In this document: positions 1 through 7,257 of the stretch, one piece after another | Numbering within the stretch: position 1 is the first letter of the stretch | Layout: every line of letters starts with the position of its first letter | Assembly: GCA_946479895.1 (NCBI GenBank) | Contig: CAMLHT010000096.1 | Coordinates: 1 to 13,588 of the forward strand | Origin: an uncultured Gemmatimonadota bacterium | GTDB taxonomy: Bacteria > Gemmatimonadota > Gemmatimonadetes > Gemmatimonadales > Gemmatimonadaceae | DNA length: 13,588 bases | Reading direction: 5' to 3' | The notes under the pieces: model-generated | What the model saw: only the letters and a program-made list of their open reading frames with translations | What the model was told of the DNA's origin: nothing | Database searches by the model: none | Position numbers and translations under genes: made by a program

Positions 1-650
1 TCGTGCTCGCCGGCGTGGCGCTCGTCGGCAGCTCGCCCGCGCTGCTCGTCGGGGTGGGCGGGGGGAAGGACACCGTGGGGCCCAGCGCGGCAGCTCGCCG
101 CCGCGGCCGGTCGCCGGCCGAGGACGAGGCGATGCGGGCGGAGCTCGTGGCCGACGAGAAGGAGAAGGCCGAGCACCTCATGCTCGTGGATCTGGGGCGG
201 AACGACGTGGGGCGGATCGCCGAATACGGCTCGGTGAAGGTCACGGACCTGATGACGGTCGAGCGCTATTCCCACGTCCTCCACATGGTCAGCCAGGTCG
301 AGGGGCGGCTCGCGCCGGGGAAGACGGCGATGGACGCCCTCCGGGCGACCTTCCCGGCGGGCACCATGACGGGGGCCCCGAAGGTCCGGGCCATGGAGAT
401 CATCGACGAGCTGGAGCCGGAGCGCCGGGGCGCGTACGCGGGCGCGGTGGGCTACATCGCCGCCGGGGCGGGCCGGATGGACCTGGCCATCACGATCCGG
501 ACCTGCGTCATAGCGGGGGGCGTGGCCTCGGTCCAGACTGGGGCGGGCATTGTGCACGATTCGGTGCCGGCGATGGAGTGGCGGGAGACCGAAAACAAGG
601 CCCGGGCGGTCCTGACCGCGATCGGAAAGGCCCGCGCAGCGTCGCCATAG
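1..650 (+). CDS. trpE: Anthranilate synthase component I, C-terminal part (5' truncated by window edge)
   Basis: This is the chorismate-binding domain of anthranilate synthase, which makes anthranilate from chorismate and glutamine-derived ammonia in tryptophan synthesis. The reading frame is open to the left edge (first full codon at base 3), so the N-terminal half lies outside. In the visible 215 residues, [11 protein letters not shown] (61-71), [11 protein letters not shown] (117-127), [11 protein letters not shown] (157-167) and TGAGIVHDS (179-187) are classic family motifs. In the usual P-I-A-G-T-R motif, Ala at the third position favours TrpE and Lys favours PabB. Here the motif reads P-S-A-A-A-R (27-32), so Ala is kept but three other near-invariant residues are changed. 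The first ~35 residues are generally poor matches while the rest is canonical, which may reflect sequence error at a contig end. No trpG follows; the next gene is a cyclase. Confidence 0.9.
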   Translation, partial: VLAGVALVGSSPALLVGVGGGKDTVGPSAAARRRGRSPAEDEAMRAELVADEKEKAEHLMLVDLGRNDVGRIAEYGSVKVTDLMTVERYSHVLHMVSQVEGRLAPGKTAMDALRATFPAGTMTGAPKVRAMEIIDELEPERRGAYAGAVGYIAAGAGRMDLAITIRTCVIAGGVASVQTGAGIVHDSVPAMEWRETENKARAVLTAIGKARAASP

Positions 651-664
651 CTCCGTTCGCCAGA

Positions 665-670
665 TACTTT
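665..670 (+). promoter_or_regulatory. Candidate -10 box (TACTTT) for the cyclase gene, leaderless spacing
   Basis: TACTTT fits the TANNNT -10 pattern and ends exactly 7 bases before the ATG at 678. A transcript from it would start at or next to the start codon. The 27-base gap after trpE holds no purine-rich Shine-Dalgarno, and I see no good -35 element. The box is AT-rich in otherwise very GC-rich surroundings. Assignment is by pattern only. Confidence 0.5.
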
Positions 671-677
671 TGTGTAG

Positions 678-2276
678 ATGCCGTTTTCCCTCCTGAGCGC
701 CGACGGACAGTCCAGGCACCACGTCCGCGACGGTGCACCGATGCTGGTCGGGCGGGCTCCGACGTGCGACGTGCCGGTCTTCGACCCGACCGTGTCACGC
801 CGCCACGCGGAGCTGTCGCTCGTCGCCGGCGGCGTGAAGATCCAGGACCTGGGCTCGGCGAACGGGACGTTCGTCAACGGCGAGAAGGTGACGGATGCGA
901 CCGCCCGGGGCGGCGACGTCGTGACCTTCGGCAAGGTGGAGTTCAAGCTCCAGGACACTTCTCCGCCCCGGGCGATGCCCGCGGGGATGCCGGGCGCTCC
1001 CGCCGGGGCCACGATCGTCCGCTCGATCAAGGGTGGCAGCACGTCGTTCGGGCTGCCGTCGGTGGCGGACATCGAGGCCCTCAAGGCGCCGGGGACCGGG
1101 GAGCAGGCCAAGGAAGCGGTCAATGCGATCACGCAGATGCAGGACAAGCTGCGTACGCTGCTCGAGGTCTCGAGGAAACTGGGCCGCGTCACCCGGCTCG
1201 ACGACCTCTTTCCGGAGATCGTGAAAAGCGCGCAGGACACGCTGTCGGTGGACCGCGTCGCCATCCTGCTGCTCGACGAGAATGGATCGCTGGTCACCAA
1301 GATCGCGCAGGACAAGCGGGGCACGGAGCAGTCGCGGGCCGTCCCGCAATCCATCGCGCGCCAGGCGGTGCAGGACAAGTCGGCCATCCTGACGGACAAC
1401 GCCGGCGAGGACACCCGCTTTGCGCAGGGGGCTTCGATCCTCATGCAGCAGGTTCGCTCGGCGATCTGCGTGCCGATGGTGAAGAGCAACGAGGACGTGA
1501 TCGGCGCGCTGTACCTCGACAACGTGAGCACCACGCACAAGTTCACCGAGAGCGATCTCGATTACTGCATGGCGTTCGCCAGCATCGTCGGGACCGCCCT
1601 GGAGCGTGAGCAGTTCGCGCAGCAGATCCAGCGCGAGCAGGTGGTGCGCGCGAACTTCCAGCGCTACTTCGCCCCCGCCCTCGCCGAAAAGATCGCCAAC
1701 GCGGGCTCGGTGCTCGGCGGCGAGAAGCGCCGGATCGCCGTGCTGTTCAGCGACATCCGTGGGTTCACCGCCCTGTCCGAGACGATGAACCCGGACGACA
1801 TGGCGAACCTGCTGACCGAGTACTTCACCGAGATGGTGGAGTGCGTGTTCGACAAGGGCGGCACGCTCGACAAGTTCATCGGCGACGCGGTCATGGCGCA
1901 GTGGGGCGCCCCGCTCGGCGACCCGCATGATCCCGATCACGCGATGGAAGCGGCGATCAAGATGATCCGCGAGCTCGACACGCTGAACGCGCGCTGGCGC
2001 GCGGCCGGCAAGCCGGAGCTGCAGATCGGCATCGGCCTGAACGTCGGCGAGGCGTTCGCCGGCAACATCGGGTCCGAGCGCCGAATGGAGTACACGGTCA
2101 TCGGCGACACGGTGAACACGGCCAGCCGTCTGTGCTCGGCGGCCGGGCCGCGCGAGATCCTCATCTCCGATGAATTCCGGCGCGCGCTGACGTCGCCGCC
2201 ACCCCTGGTCGAGATGCCGCCGATGGAGCTCAAGGGGAAAAGCCAGCCGGTACCGGTCTACCGCGTCTCGCTCTGA
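678..2276 (+). CDS. FHA-GAF-class III adenylate cyclase
   Basis: This predicted cytoplasmic adenylate cyclase makes cAMP from ATP under two input domains. Residues 1-92 form an FHA phosphothreonine-binding domain (VGR 24-26, SRRH 40-43, GSANGTFVNG 59-68). Residues ~158-312 form a GAF domain (ICVPM 263-267, GALYLDN 276-282). A linker typical of this family (FQRYFAP, 327-333) leads to the catalytic domain at ~350-530. The metal-binding aspartates are present at D359 (FSDIRGFT) and D403 (FIGDAVMA). The purine-selecting pair is K399 and T473, the Lys/Thr combination of class IIIb cyclases. The transition-state residues N480 and R484 are also there, so the enzyme should be active. There is no membrane segment. 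The FHA domain implies control by a Ser/Thr kinase outside the window. The ATG at 678 is supported by the complete FHA fold and the -10 box 7 bases upstream. Confidence 0.93.
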   Translation: MPFSLLSADGQSRHHVRDGAPMLVGRAPTCDVPVFDPTVSRRHAELSLVAGGVKIQDLGSANGTFVNGEKVTDATARGGDVVTFGKVEFKLQDTSPPRAMPAGMPGAPAGATIVRSIKGGSTSFGLPSVADIEALKAPGTGEQAKEAVNAITQMQDKLRTLLEVSRKLGRVTRLDDLFPEIVKSAQDTLSVDRVAILLLDENGSLVTKIAQDKRGTEQSRAVPQSIARQAVQDKSAILTDNAGEDTRFAQGASILMQQVRSAICVPMVKSNEDVIGALYLDNVSTTHKFTESDLDYCMAFASIVGTALEREQFAQQIQREQVVRANFQRYFAPALAEKIANAGSVLGGEKRRIAVLFSDIRGFTALSETMNPDDMANLLTEYFTEMVECVFDKGGTLDKFIGDAVMAQWGAPLGDPHDPDHAMEAAIKMIRELDTLNARWRAAGKPELQIGIGLNVGEAFAGNIGSERRMEYTVIGDTVNTASRLCSAAGPREILISDEFRRALTSPPPLVEMPPMELKGKSQPVPVYRVSL

Positions 2277-2293
2277 TCGGGGCGCCGCTCGAC

Positions 2294-3043
2294 GTGCCCT
2301 CGGGGTACGAGTGCCGGGACATCGCCCGAACGACCCTCGTCGCGCGTCGTGACGTCGCCGAGGCGCTCGCGGCGGCCGTCGCCGGCCACGGAGAGCTGAT
2401 CCGGTTCGCGGCGTCGGTCCCCGGAGCGCGCGCGCTGCAGGGACGTCAGACCGCCTACGCGATTCCCGTCGGCGCGACCGGGATCAATGGCGTCGTCCGG
2501 CGCAACCACCACGGCGGCCTGTTCCGGACCCTCACCGGCGACCTCTTTCTCTGGCCCACCCGCGCCCCGCGGGAGCTCGAGATCTCCACCGCCCTGAGAC
2601 GGATGGGCATTCCGACTCCGGCCGTCCTCGGGTTCGCCATCTACCGCCGCGACATAGGCGCGGTCGCGGACGTCGTGACGGAGGAGGTGCCGGACAGCGT
2701 CGACTTCGGCGCTCTGCTCCTCGCCACGCGGCCGGACTCCGAGGACCGCCGAAAGGGCTGGAACGCCACCCGCCGCCTGCTCAAGCGGCTCGCCGCCCAG
2801 GGCGTCCGGCATCACGACCTCAACGTCAAGAACATCCTGCTGCGCCGCACCGCCGACGACCTCTTCGCCGGCTACGTCCTCGACGTCGACCGCGTCGAGT
2901 TCGACTGCACCCGGCGCGACGCCTACGCCGGCAATCGGGCGCGGCTACGCCGCTCGGTCGAGAAATGGCGCGACACGAGGGGGGCGTCGATCACCGACGC
3001 GGAGATCGAAGCGCTTCGGCATACAATCCCCAGTATTCCGTAG
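2294..3043 (+). CDS. KdkA/WaaP-like lipopolysaccharide (Kdo or heptose) kinase
   Basis: This is a small kinase-fold protein (249 aa) of the Kdo/WaaP lipopolysaccharide kinase family, which phosphorylates inner-core sugars on lipid A precursors using ATP at the cytoplasmic face. RRNHHGG (69-75) matches the basic glycine-rich signature of 3-deoxy-D-manno-octulosonate kinase (RHYYRGG in KdkA). E94 in RELE is the likely helix-C glutamate. HHDLNVKNILL (173-183) is the catalytic loop, with D175 as base and N180 as metal ligand. DVDR (197-200) stands in place of DFG. The GTG at 2294 is the only reasonable start, 17 bases after the cyclase stop, so the two are probably cotranscribed. Its last 53 bases overlap the convergent GT4 gene. 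The exact acceptor sugar cannot be read from sequence; Kdo is favoured over heptose by the KdkA-like motif. Confidence 0.8.
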   Translation: MPSGYECRDIARTTLVARRDVAEALAAAVAGHGELIRFAASVPGARALQGRQTAYAIPVGATGINGVVRRNHHGGLFRTLTGDLFLWPTRAPRELEISTALRRMGIPTPAVLGFAIYRRDIGAVADVVTEEVPDSVDFGALLLATRPDSEDRRKGWNATRRLLKRLAAQGVRHHDLNVKNILLRRTADDLFAGYVLDVDRVEFDCTRRDAYAGNRARLRRSVEKWRDTRGASITDAEIEALRHTIPSIP

Positions 3044-4064
3044 CCGCCCGCGTCCACGAGAAGCGCGCGGCATGGGCCCGCAGCGCGGCCGCGCGGCCGG
3101 GGTGCGCATCGAAGTCGGCCAGGCCCTGGCGCACCACCTCGATCATCGAGTCGGGGTCGAATGAATCGAAGTAGTACGCGGCCTCGCCGCCGATTTCGGG
3201 AAGGCTCGTGAGCCGCGAGAGGAAAGCCGGCTTGCCAAGGCTCATCGCCTCGACGACCGGCAGGCCGAAGCCTTCCGACAGCGACGGAAAGAGCAGCGCC
3301 CGGCAGTTGGCATAGAGCCAGCGCCGCGTCTCGTCGTTCACCCACCCCGGCATGACGAGGCGATCGGCGACGCCGGCGGCGTCCGCCGCGCGCTCCACTT
3401 CGCGCGCGTACGCGTGATCGGCGGAACCGGCCAGGACGAGCGACATCTCCGGGAACGCGCGCAGCATGGGCACGAGGGTCCGGACGTTCTTCTTCGGGTG
3501 GATGACGCCGACTAACAGGAAGTAGCCGCCGGGACGAAGACGCGCGACCGACGCGGGCAACGACTCGCGGGGACTACCTCCGGCAGACTCCAGCGGGTTG
3601 CCGAGGTGAATGACCCGCAGCGGAACGTCCGGGACCGTCAGATGCCGCCGCACGACGGTCGCGGTGAATTCCGAGATCGTCGCGATCGCCGCGGCCCTGT
3701 CGATCCGGCGCTGCACCGCGGCCAGCCGGCGCGCCTTCTTCGCCGCCGAGTAGTCAACCCGCTCGAGGAAGTTGAGATCCATGATGCTGAGCACCATGCG
3801 CGCGCTGCGCGGCGGACGGATCCAGTAGTCCTGGTGCGTGGCGTGCCAGACGTCCGGATACGCGGGCGGCAGGTATCGCATCCAGAACCGCGTCGGGAGC
3901 GACCGCGCTCCGGCGAACCGGCCCGTCTCGCCGGGTGGGACGATGAACGTCAGGTCTCCGTCGGGCGGCCGCGTGGCAATGAGTGCCTGCCCGAGCGACC
4001 TGGAGAACTGACCGAGGCCCGACCCGAGGTTCCGGAGCCGCTCGGCGTCGAAGACGACCTTCAT
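2991..4064 (-). CDS. GT4 family (GT-B) glycosyltransferase
   Basis: This is a retaining nucleotide-sugar glycosyltransferase of the GT4 family (357 aa, normal length), probably adding a sugar to a cell-surface glycan or LPS core at the cytoplasmic membrane. An N-terminal Rossmann half with a glycine-rich turn (GSGLGQF, 14-20) and a HATHQDY segment (74-80) is followed by the donor half with HPKKN (189-193) and the EX7E motif (E264 and E272 in SEGFGLPVVEA). Its ATG overlaps the TGA of the upstream GT2 gene (ATGA, 4061-4064), so it is the last gene of a three-gene operon. Its 3' end overlaps the kinase gene by 53 bases tail to tail. Both C-termini look natural, so neither gene appears run-on. 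Donor and acceptor are unknown; mannosyl- or glucosyltransferase activity would be typical. Confidence 0.9.
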   Translation of the reverse strand: MKVVFDAERLRNLGSGLGQFSRSLGQALIATRPPDGDLTFIVPPGETGRFAGARSLPTRFWMRYLPPAYPDVWHATHQDYWIRPPRSARMVLSIMDLNFLERVDYSAAKKARRLAAVQRRIDRAAAIATISEFTATVVRRHLTVPDVPLRVIHLGNPLESAGGSPRESLPASVARLRPGGYFLLVGVIHPKKNVRTLVPMLRAFPEMSLVLAGSADHAYAREVERAADAAGVADRLVMPGWVNDETRRWLYANCRALLFPSLSEGFGLPVVEAMSLGKPAFLSRLTSLPEIGGEAAYYFDSFDPDSMIEVVRQGLADFDAHPGRAAALRAHAARFSWTRAATEYWGLYAEALRSPRR

Positions 4065-4819
4065 GCCCGCTGCTGCAATTCGCGGAGCTTCGCGTACTTC
4101 ACGACCGGGTACATCGCCGAGAAGAGCGACCAGATGAAGCCGGGGTAGCCGTTGAGGACGTGGCCGCGAACGAAGTACTGGCGGATGAACGTGAGCGGAA
4201 AGCGCAGCGCGATCATCGCGACGCCAGCGGTCCTTCCGCGCGAGTGCAGGTCCACGGCGCCGGCGGTCGTGTAGTCGTTGAACTTGTCGAAATACGCGGC
4301 GATGCTGCCGTAGCTCTCGTGGAGGATGTGGTTCTGGAGCCGGCCGACGGGCCCGTCCAGCTCGACGCGCTCGTGGACGCGATTCCGGTTGTAGTTGCCG
4401 CGCCGCCGGTCGTAGAGCCTCAGGTGAGGCATCCGATACTCTCCGCCGTGGCGCATGAGCCGCCCGAGAAATACGAGGGAAATCGGCACCTCGAAGCCCG
4501 CGTAGCCGGCCGCGTCGCGCTCGAGCCGCGATTCGATCTCCTCGCGCAGCTCCTCCGTCACGATCTCGTCGCCGTCGACAACGAGCACCCAGTCATGCGC
4601 CGCCTGCGACACCGCCCAGGCCTTCTGCGCGCCGTAGCCCTCGAACTCGTGGGCCAGGATGCGCGCGCCGTGGGTCTTCGCGATCTCCAGCGTCCGATCG
4701 CGGCTCCCGGAATCGACGACCAGGATCTCCTCGCACCAACGGAGCGCGCCGAGGACCGGCCCGAGGAGCCGCTCGGCATCGCGGGTGATCAGGACCGCCG
4801 AAACCGGTGGCCTAGGCAA
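4061..4819 (-). CDS. GT2 family glycosyltransferase, WaaE/KdtX-like
   Basis: This is a GT-A fold inverting glycosyltransferase (252 aa) resembling WaaE/KdtX, which add a glucose to the LPS inner-core heptose. Visible motifs are the start of the fold at AVLITRD (8-14), VDSGSRDRT (35-43), the metal-binding DXD as VVDGDE (80-85), RLYDRR (134-139) and VHERV (148-152). The C-terminus has a partly hydrophobic, probably membrane-attaching stretch (~224-243). The start is a rare TTG at 4819, the only available start codon that keeps the first beta strand intact. It lies inside the 3' end of the methyltransferase gene (8-base overlap), implying translational coupling. The downstream GT4 overlaps by 4 bases. 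The precise acceptor is inferred only from family resemblance and the heptosyltransferase-like gene next door. Confidence 0.9.
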   Translation of the reverse strand: MPRPPVSAVLITRDAERLLGPVLGALRWCEEILVVDSGSRDRTLEIAKTHGARILAHEFEGYGAQKAWAVSQAAHDWVLVVDGDEIVTEELREEIESRLERDAAGYAGFEVPISLVFLGRLMRHGGEYRMPHLRLYDRRRGNYNRNRVHERVELDGPVGRLQNHILHESYGSIAAYFDKFNDYTTAGAVDLHSRGRTAGVAMIALRFPLTFIRQYFVRGHVLNGYPGFIWSLFSAMYPVVKYAKLRELQQRA

Positions 4820-5585
4820 GCGGCTTTCGGTAGGCGATGAACGTGGTGCCCTCGACGTGGAAGAGGGGCAGCCCGGCCGCGAGCTCGTTCAGTCCACGAA
4901 AGACGCCCTCCTCCTCGGGCCCGACGTAGTCGTGCCACAGGATGACTCCGCCGGGCTTCACCATGCGGAGCGCCTTGCGCGAATCGCTCATGACGTACGA
5001 GTAGGCGTGCGATCCATCCACGAATATCAGGTCGCACTGGCCGGCATAGGGACCCTCGTCGAACGCCTTGCTGTCCCCGAAGAGCTGCCGCACCTTTGGC
5101 TCGACCGCGGTCCCATTGTAGAGGAAGCGCGTGTGGGTCGACTCGCGGAGGGCAGCCCTGACGTTGCGCCGGTCGTCACCCTCCTCCCGGACGTAATCGC
5201 CCGTCTGGTCCGGAGCCAGCGTGATCGTCGTGACGACCGCGTCCGGGGGCGAGTTCCGGGCGAAGAGATACGTGGTCTTTCCCGAGCAGGTGCCGAACTC
5301 GAAGATGTTCCCCGCCCTTCGCGCGAGGGTCGCCAGCACCCATGCCTCGGCGTCGCTGGTGCCGCCGGGAACGGTGAGCGGGCCGCGACCCACGAAGGAA
5401 ACCTCGGTCTCGAGCGTGGGACCGAGCTCGGTCGGCTCGAACACCGGATCGAGCTCCTGAAGTGGAGCCGTGCGGATCGGCCACTTCACGCGCATCCGCC
5501 GGCGGCGACGCTGGAGGTGAAGGTCGTGGGCGAACCAGCCCGCGACGAGCGAGAGCACGATGGCGATGACCAGGCCGGGTTGCAT
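4812..5585 (-). CDS. Membrane-anchored class I SAM-dependent methyltransferase
   Basis: This protein (257 aa) begins with one hydrophobic helix (residues ~4-19) followed by an arginine-rich stretch (R26-R30), so the catalytic domain is probably held at the inner face of the cytoplasmic membrane. The Rossmann methyltransferase core shows motif I as FEFGTCSGKTT (95-105), an acidic post-motif VDGSHAY (189-195), KPGGVILWHDY (210-220) and a C-terminal strand. The pattern resembles Methyltransf_24-type enzymes, which often methylate glycans or small molecules. It is the first gene of the operon with the GT2 and GT4 genes, which suggests O-methylation of a surface sugar; this is inference. The ATG at 5585 is supported by a perfect TATAAT 7 bases upstream. 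It ends in TAG inside the GT2 gene. Confidence 0.85.
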   Translation of the reverse strand: MQPGLVIAIVLSLVAGWFAHDLHLQRRRRRMRVKWPIRTAPLQELDPVFEPTELGPTLETEVSFVGRGPLTVPGGTSDAEAWVLATLARRAGNIFEFGTCSGKTTYLFARNSPPDAVVTTITLAPDQTGDYVREEGDDRRNVRAALRESTHTRFLYNGTAVEPKVRQLFGDSKAFDEGPYAGQCDLIFVDGSHAYSYVMSDSRKALRMVKPGGVILWHDYVGPEEEGVFRGLNELAAGLPLFHVEGTTFIAYRKPLA

Positions 5586-5592
5586 CGGGCGA

Positions 5593-5598
5593 ATTATA
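5593..5598 (-). promoter_or_regulatory. Consensus -10 box TATAAT for the methyltransferase-glycosyltransferase operon
   Basis: On the minus strand the sequence reads TATAAT followed by 7 bases and then the ATG at 5585, so the predicted transcript would start at or beside the start codon. No recognisable TTGACA lies 16-18 bases upstream, and no Shine-Dalgarno fits. It sits in the 50-base divergent gap to the heptosyltransferase-like gene. Confidence 0.6.
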
Positions 5599-5620
5599 CG
5601 GCGATGAGGGGCGGGCCGGC

Positions 5621-5626
5621 TAATTT
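5621..5626 (+). promoter_or_regulatory. Candidate -10 box (TAATTT) for the heptosyltransferase-like gene
   Basis: TAATTT fits TANNNT and ends 9 bases before the ATG at 5636, predicting a leader of only about 2-3 bases. It lies back to back with the TATAAT of the divergent operon, 22 bases apart. No ribosome-binding site is visible in the intervening C-rich sequence. Confidence 0.45.
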
Positions 5627-5635
5627 TCCCCGCCG

Positions 5636-6664
5636 ATGATCAGGCTCAAGGGAAACGAGAGAATCGGCCTCGTGATGATGAGCGCCGTGGGCGACGCGGT
5701 GCACGCGCTGCCGGTCGTGAACGCCATCAAGCGCCACGCGCCCGGCTCGCACCTGACGTGGATCCTGCAGCCCGGGCCGGCCACACTCGTGCGGGGCCAC
5801 CCGGCCGTGGACGACATCGTCGAGTTCGACCGGTCGCTGGGGTTGCGGGCGTTCACCGACATCCGGTCGAAGCTGAAGTCCCGGCCGTTCGACCTCGTGA
5901 TCGCGCTCCAGGTCTACTTCAAGGCCGGACTCGTGACGTCGTTCACCCGTGCCCCGGTCAAGCTCGGCTTCGATCGCGAGCGGGCGCGCGACTTCAACTG
6001 GCTGTTCACCAACCGCCGCATCCCGGCCCACGAGCCGCAGCACGTCCAGGACCAGTACTTCGAGTTCCTGCACGAGCTGGGGATCCCGGCTGAGCCGGTG
6101 GAATGGAACCTGGGGCCGTGGCCGCACGAGCGGCCGTGGCAGAAGGACTTCTTCGCGAAGCTGGACCGGCCCGCGGCCGCGATCGTCGTCGGCACCAGCA
6201 AGGCCGAAAAGGACTGGATGCCCGAGCGGTGGGCAGAGGTCGTCGACCGGCTCCATGCCGAGTACGGGCTCCGGGCGGTGCTCGTCGGGGGGCGAAGCCC
6301 TCGCGAGATGCACGCCGCCGAAGTCATCGAGCGACTCGCCAGCCACAAGCCGGTCAACGCCCTCGGCAGCGGCCTCCGGAATCTGGTGTCCATCCTCGAC
6401 GGGAGCGCGCTCGTTCTCTCCCCCGATACCGGGCCGCTCCACATGGCCGTCGCGCTGGACAGGCCGGTGATCAGCCTGATCGGGTACATGAACCCGAATC
6501 GCGTCGGGCCGTACCGGCGTTACCGGGACCTGATGATCGACGCCTTCGGGGATCCCGGCGAGATCTACCCGGTCTCGATGGAAAAGCGCGCCGGGCGGAT
6601 GACGCGAATCACCGTCGCCGACGTGATGGAAAAGGTCGCGCTCTGGAAGGCGCGATACGCCTAG
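5636..6664 (+). CDS. GT9 family glycosyltransferase (ADP-heptose:LPS heptosyltransferase-like)
   Basis: This cytoplasmic GT-B enzyme (342 aa) belongs to the GT9 family (WaaC/WaaF/WaaQ), which transfers L-glycero-D-manno-heptose from ADP-heptose to the LPS inner core. The N-terminal signature SAVGDAVHALP (16-26) is characteristic, with the nucleophile-side D20. In the donor half, GTSKAEKDWMPERWAEV (186-202) contains the conserved K192, and SPDTGPLHMAVA (262-273) is the family donor-binding motif. Length and order are normal. The gene is divergent from the methyltransferase-GT2-GT4 operon and complements it, since WaaE-like GT2 enzymes act on heptose. Its TAG stop overlaps the stop of maf on the other strand. 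Whether it is heptosyltransferase I, II or a later-acting member cannot be decided from sequence alone. Confidence 0.9.
   Translation: MIRLKGNERIGLVMMSAVGDAVHALPVVNAIKRHAPGSHLTWILQPGPATLVRGHPAVDDIVEFDRSLGLRAFTDIRSKLKSRPFDLVIALQVYFKAGLVTSFTRAPVKLGFDRERARDFNWLFTNRRIPAHEPQHVQDQYFEFLHELGIPAEPVEWNLGPWPHERPWQKDFFAKLDRPAAAIVVGTSKAEKDWMPERWAEVVDRLHAEYGLRAVLVGGRSPREMHAAEVIERLASHKPVNALGSGLRNLVSILDGSALVLSPDTGPLHMAVALDRPVISLIGYMNPNRVGPYRRYRDLMIDAFGDPGEIYPVSMEKRAGRMTRITVADVMEKVALWKARYA
6661..6664. other. Palindromic CTAG shared by two convergent stop codons
   Basis: The four bases CTAG give TAG as the stop of the heptosyltransferase-like gene on the plus strand (6662-6664) and TAG as the stop of maf on the minus strand (6661-6663). 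The two genes therefore meet with no spacer and no room for an intergenic terminator. Confidence 0.95.
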
Positions 6665-7257
6665 GGGCGCGGCAGCAGCTCAGCCCGGCCGAATCGATAT
6701 TCGAGGCCGATCGACTCCAGGAGACGGATCATCCGGTTCACCGGAAGCCCCATGACGGCGAAGTAGTCGCCGTCCACGCCATCCACGATGGTCGCGCCGA
6801 AGCCCTGGATGCCGTACGCGCCCGCCTTGTCCATCGGCTCACCGGTCGCGATGTAGTCGTCGATCTCGTCATCGCGCAGCGACCGGAACGTCACCCCGAC
6901 CTTCACCACGTCGGAGGTGACCTTTCCATCGAAGGCCACCGCGATGGCCGTCATGACCACGTGGGCCCGGCCGCTGAGGCGCTGGAGCATCTGCTTCGCG
7001 TCGGCGGCGTCGGCGGGCTTGCCGAGCACCTCGCCGTCGACGACGACGATGGTGTCGGAGCCGATCGATACGAACCCCGGGCGCGCGACCGCCTGCGCCT
7101 TGGCTCGCGCGAGTCGCTCGGCGTAGGCCCACGGGATTTCTCCCGGCAGCAGCGTCTCGTCCACGTTCGCCGGCAGCACCTCGTGACGGAGACCGATCAG
7201 CGTGAGCAGCTCGCGCCGCCGGGGCGACGACGAGCCGAGAATCACCGGAGTCGTCAT
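6661..7257 (-). CDS. maf: Maf/YhdE-type nucleoside triphosphate pyrophosphatase
   Basis: Maf proteins hydrolyse dTTP, UTP and modified or non-canonical nucleotides to the monophosphate plus pyrophosphate, limiting misincorporation in the cytoplasm. The 198-residue product has all family motifs: [11 protein letters not shown] (7-17), [15 protein letters not shown] (67-81), [11 protein letters not shown] (144-154) and [13 protein letters not shown] (161-173). The GAYGIQG form matches the YhdE (dTTP/UTP) subgroup rather than YceF (m7GTP). The ATG at 7257 is chosen because the family begins just before the LGSSSPRR strand. A longer in-frame extension upstream would be arginine-rich shadow sequence inside dtd. 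It overlaps dtd by 4 bases (ATGA), so the pair is an operon with dtd first. Confidence 0.95.
   Translation of the reverse strand: MTTPVILGSSSPRRRELLTLIGLRHEVLPANVDETLLPGEIPWAYAERLARAKAQAVARPGFVSIGSDTIVVVDGEVLGKPADAADAKQMLQRLSGRAHVVMTAIAVAFDGKVTSDVVKVGVTFRSLRDDEIDDYIATGEPMDKAGAYGIQGFGATIVDGVDGDYFAVMGLPVNRMIRLLESIGLEYRFGRAELLPRP

Noticed and set aside
452..1940. Long antisense open frames (364 and 381 codons) opposite the trpE end and the cyclase gene, plus a 343-codon plus-strand frame
   Set aside because: Their translations are low-complexity, rich in Arg, Pro and Ser, and show no domain motifs. They are explained by high G+C third-position bias opposite a gene with clear FHA, GAF and cyclase domains.
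5586..5635. Operator or riboswitch in the divergent gap between the methyltransferase and heptosyltransferase-like genes
   Set aside because: The 50 bases hold two back-to-back -10 boxes but no clear inverted repeat or structured leader; nearly leaderless transcripts leave no room for a riboswitch.
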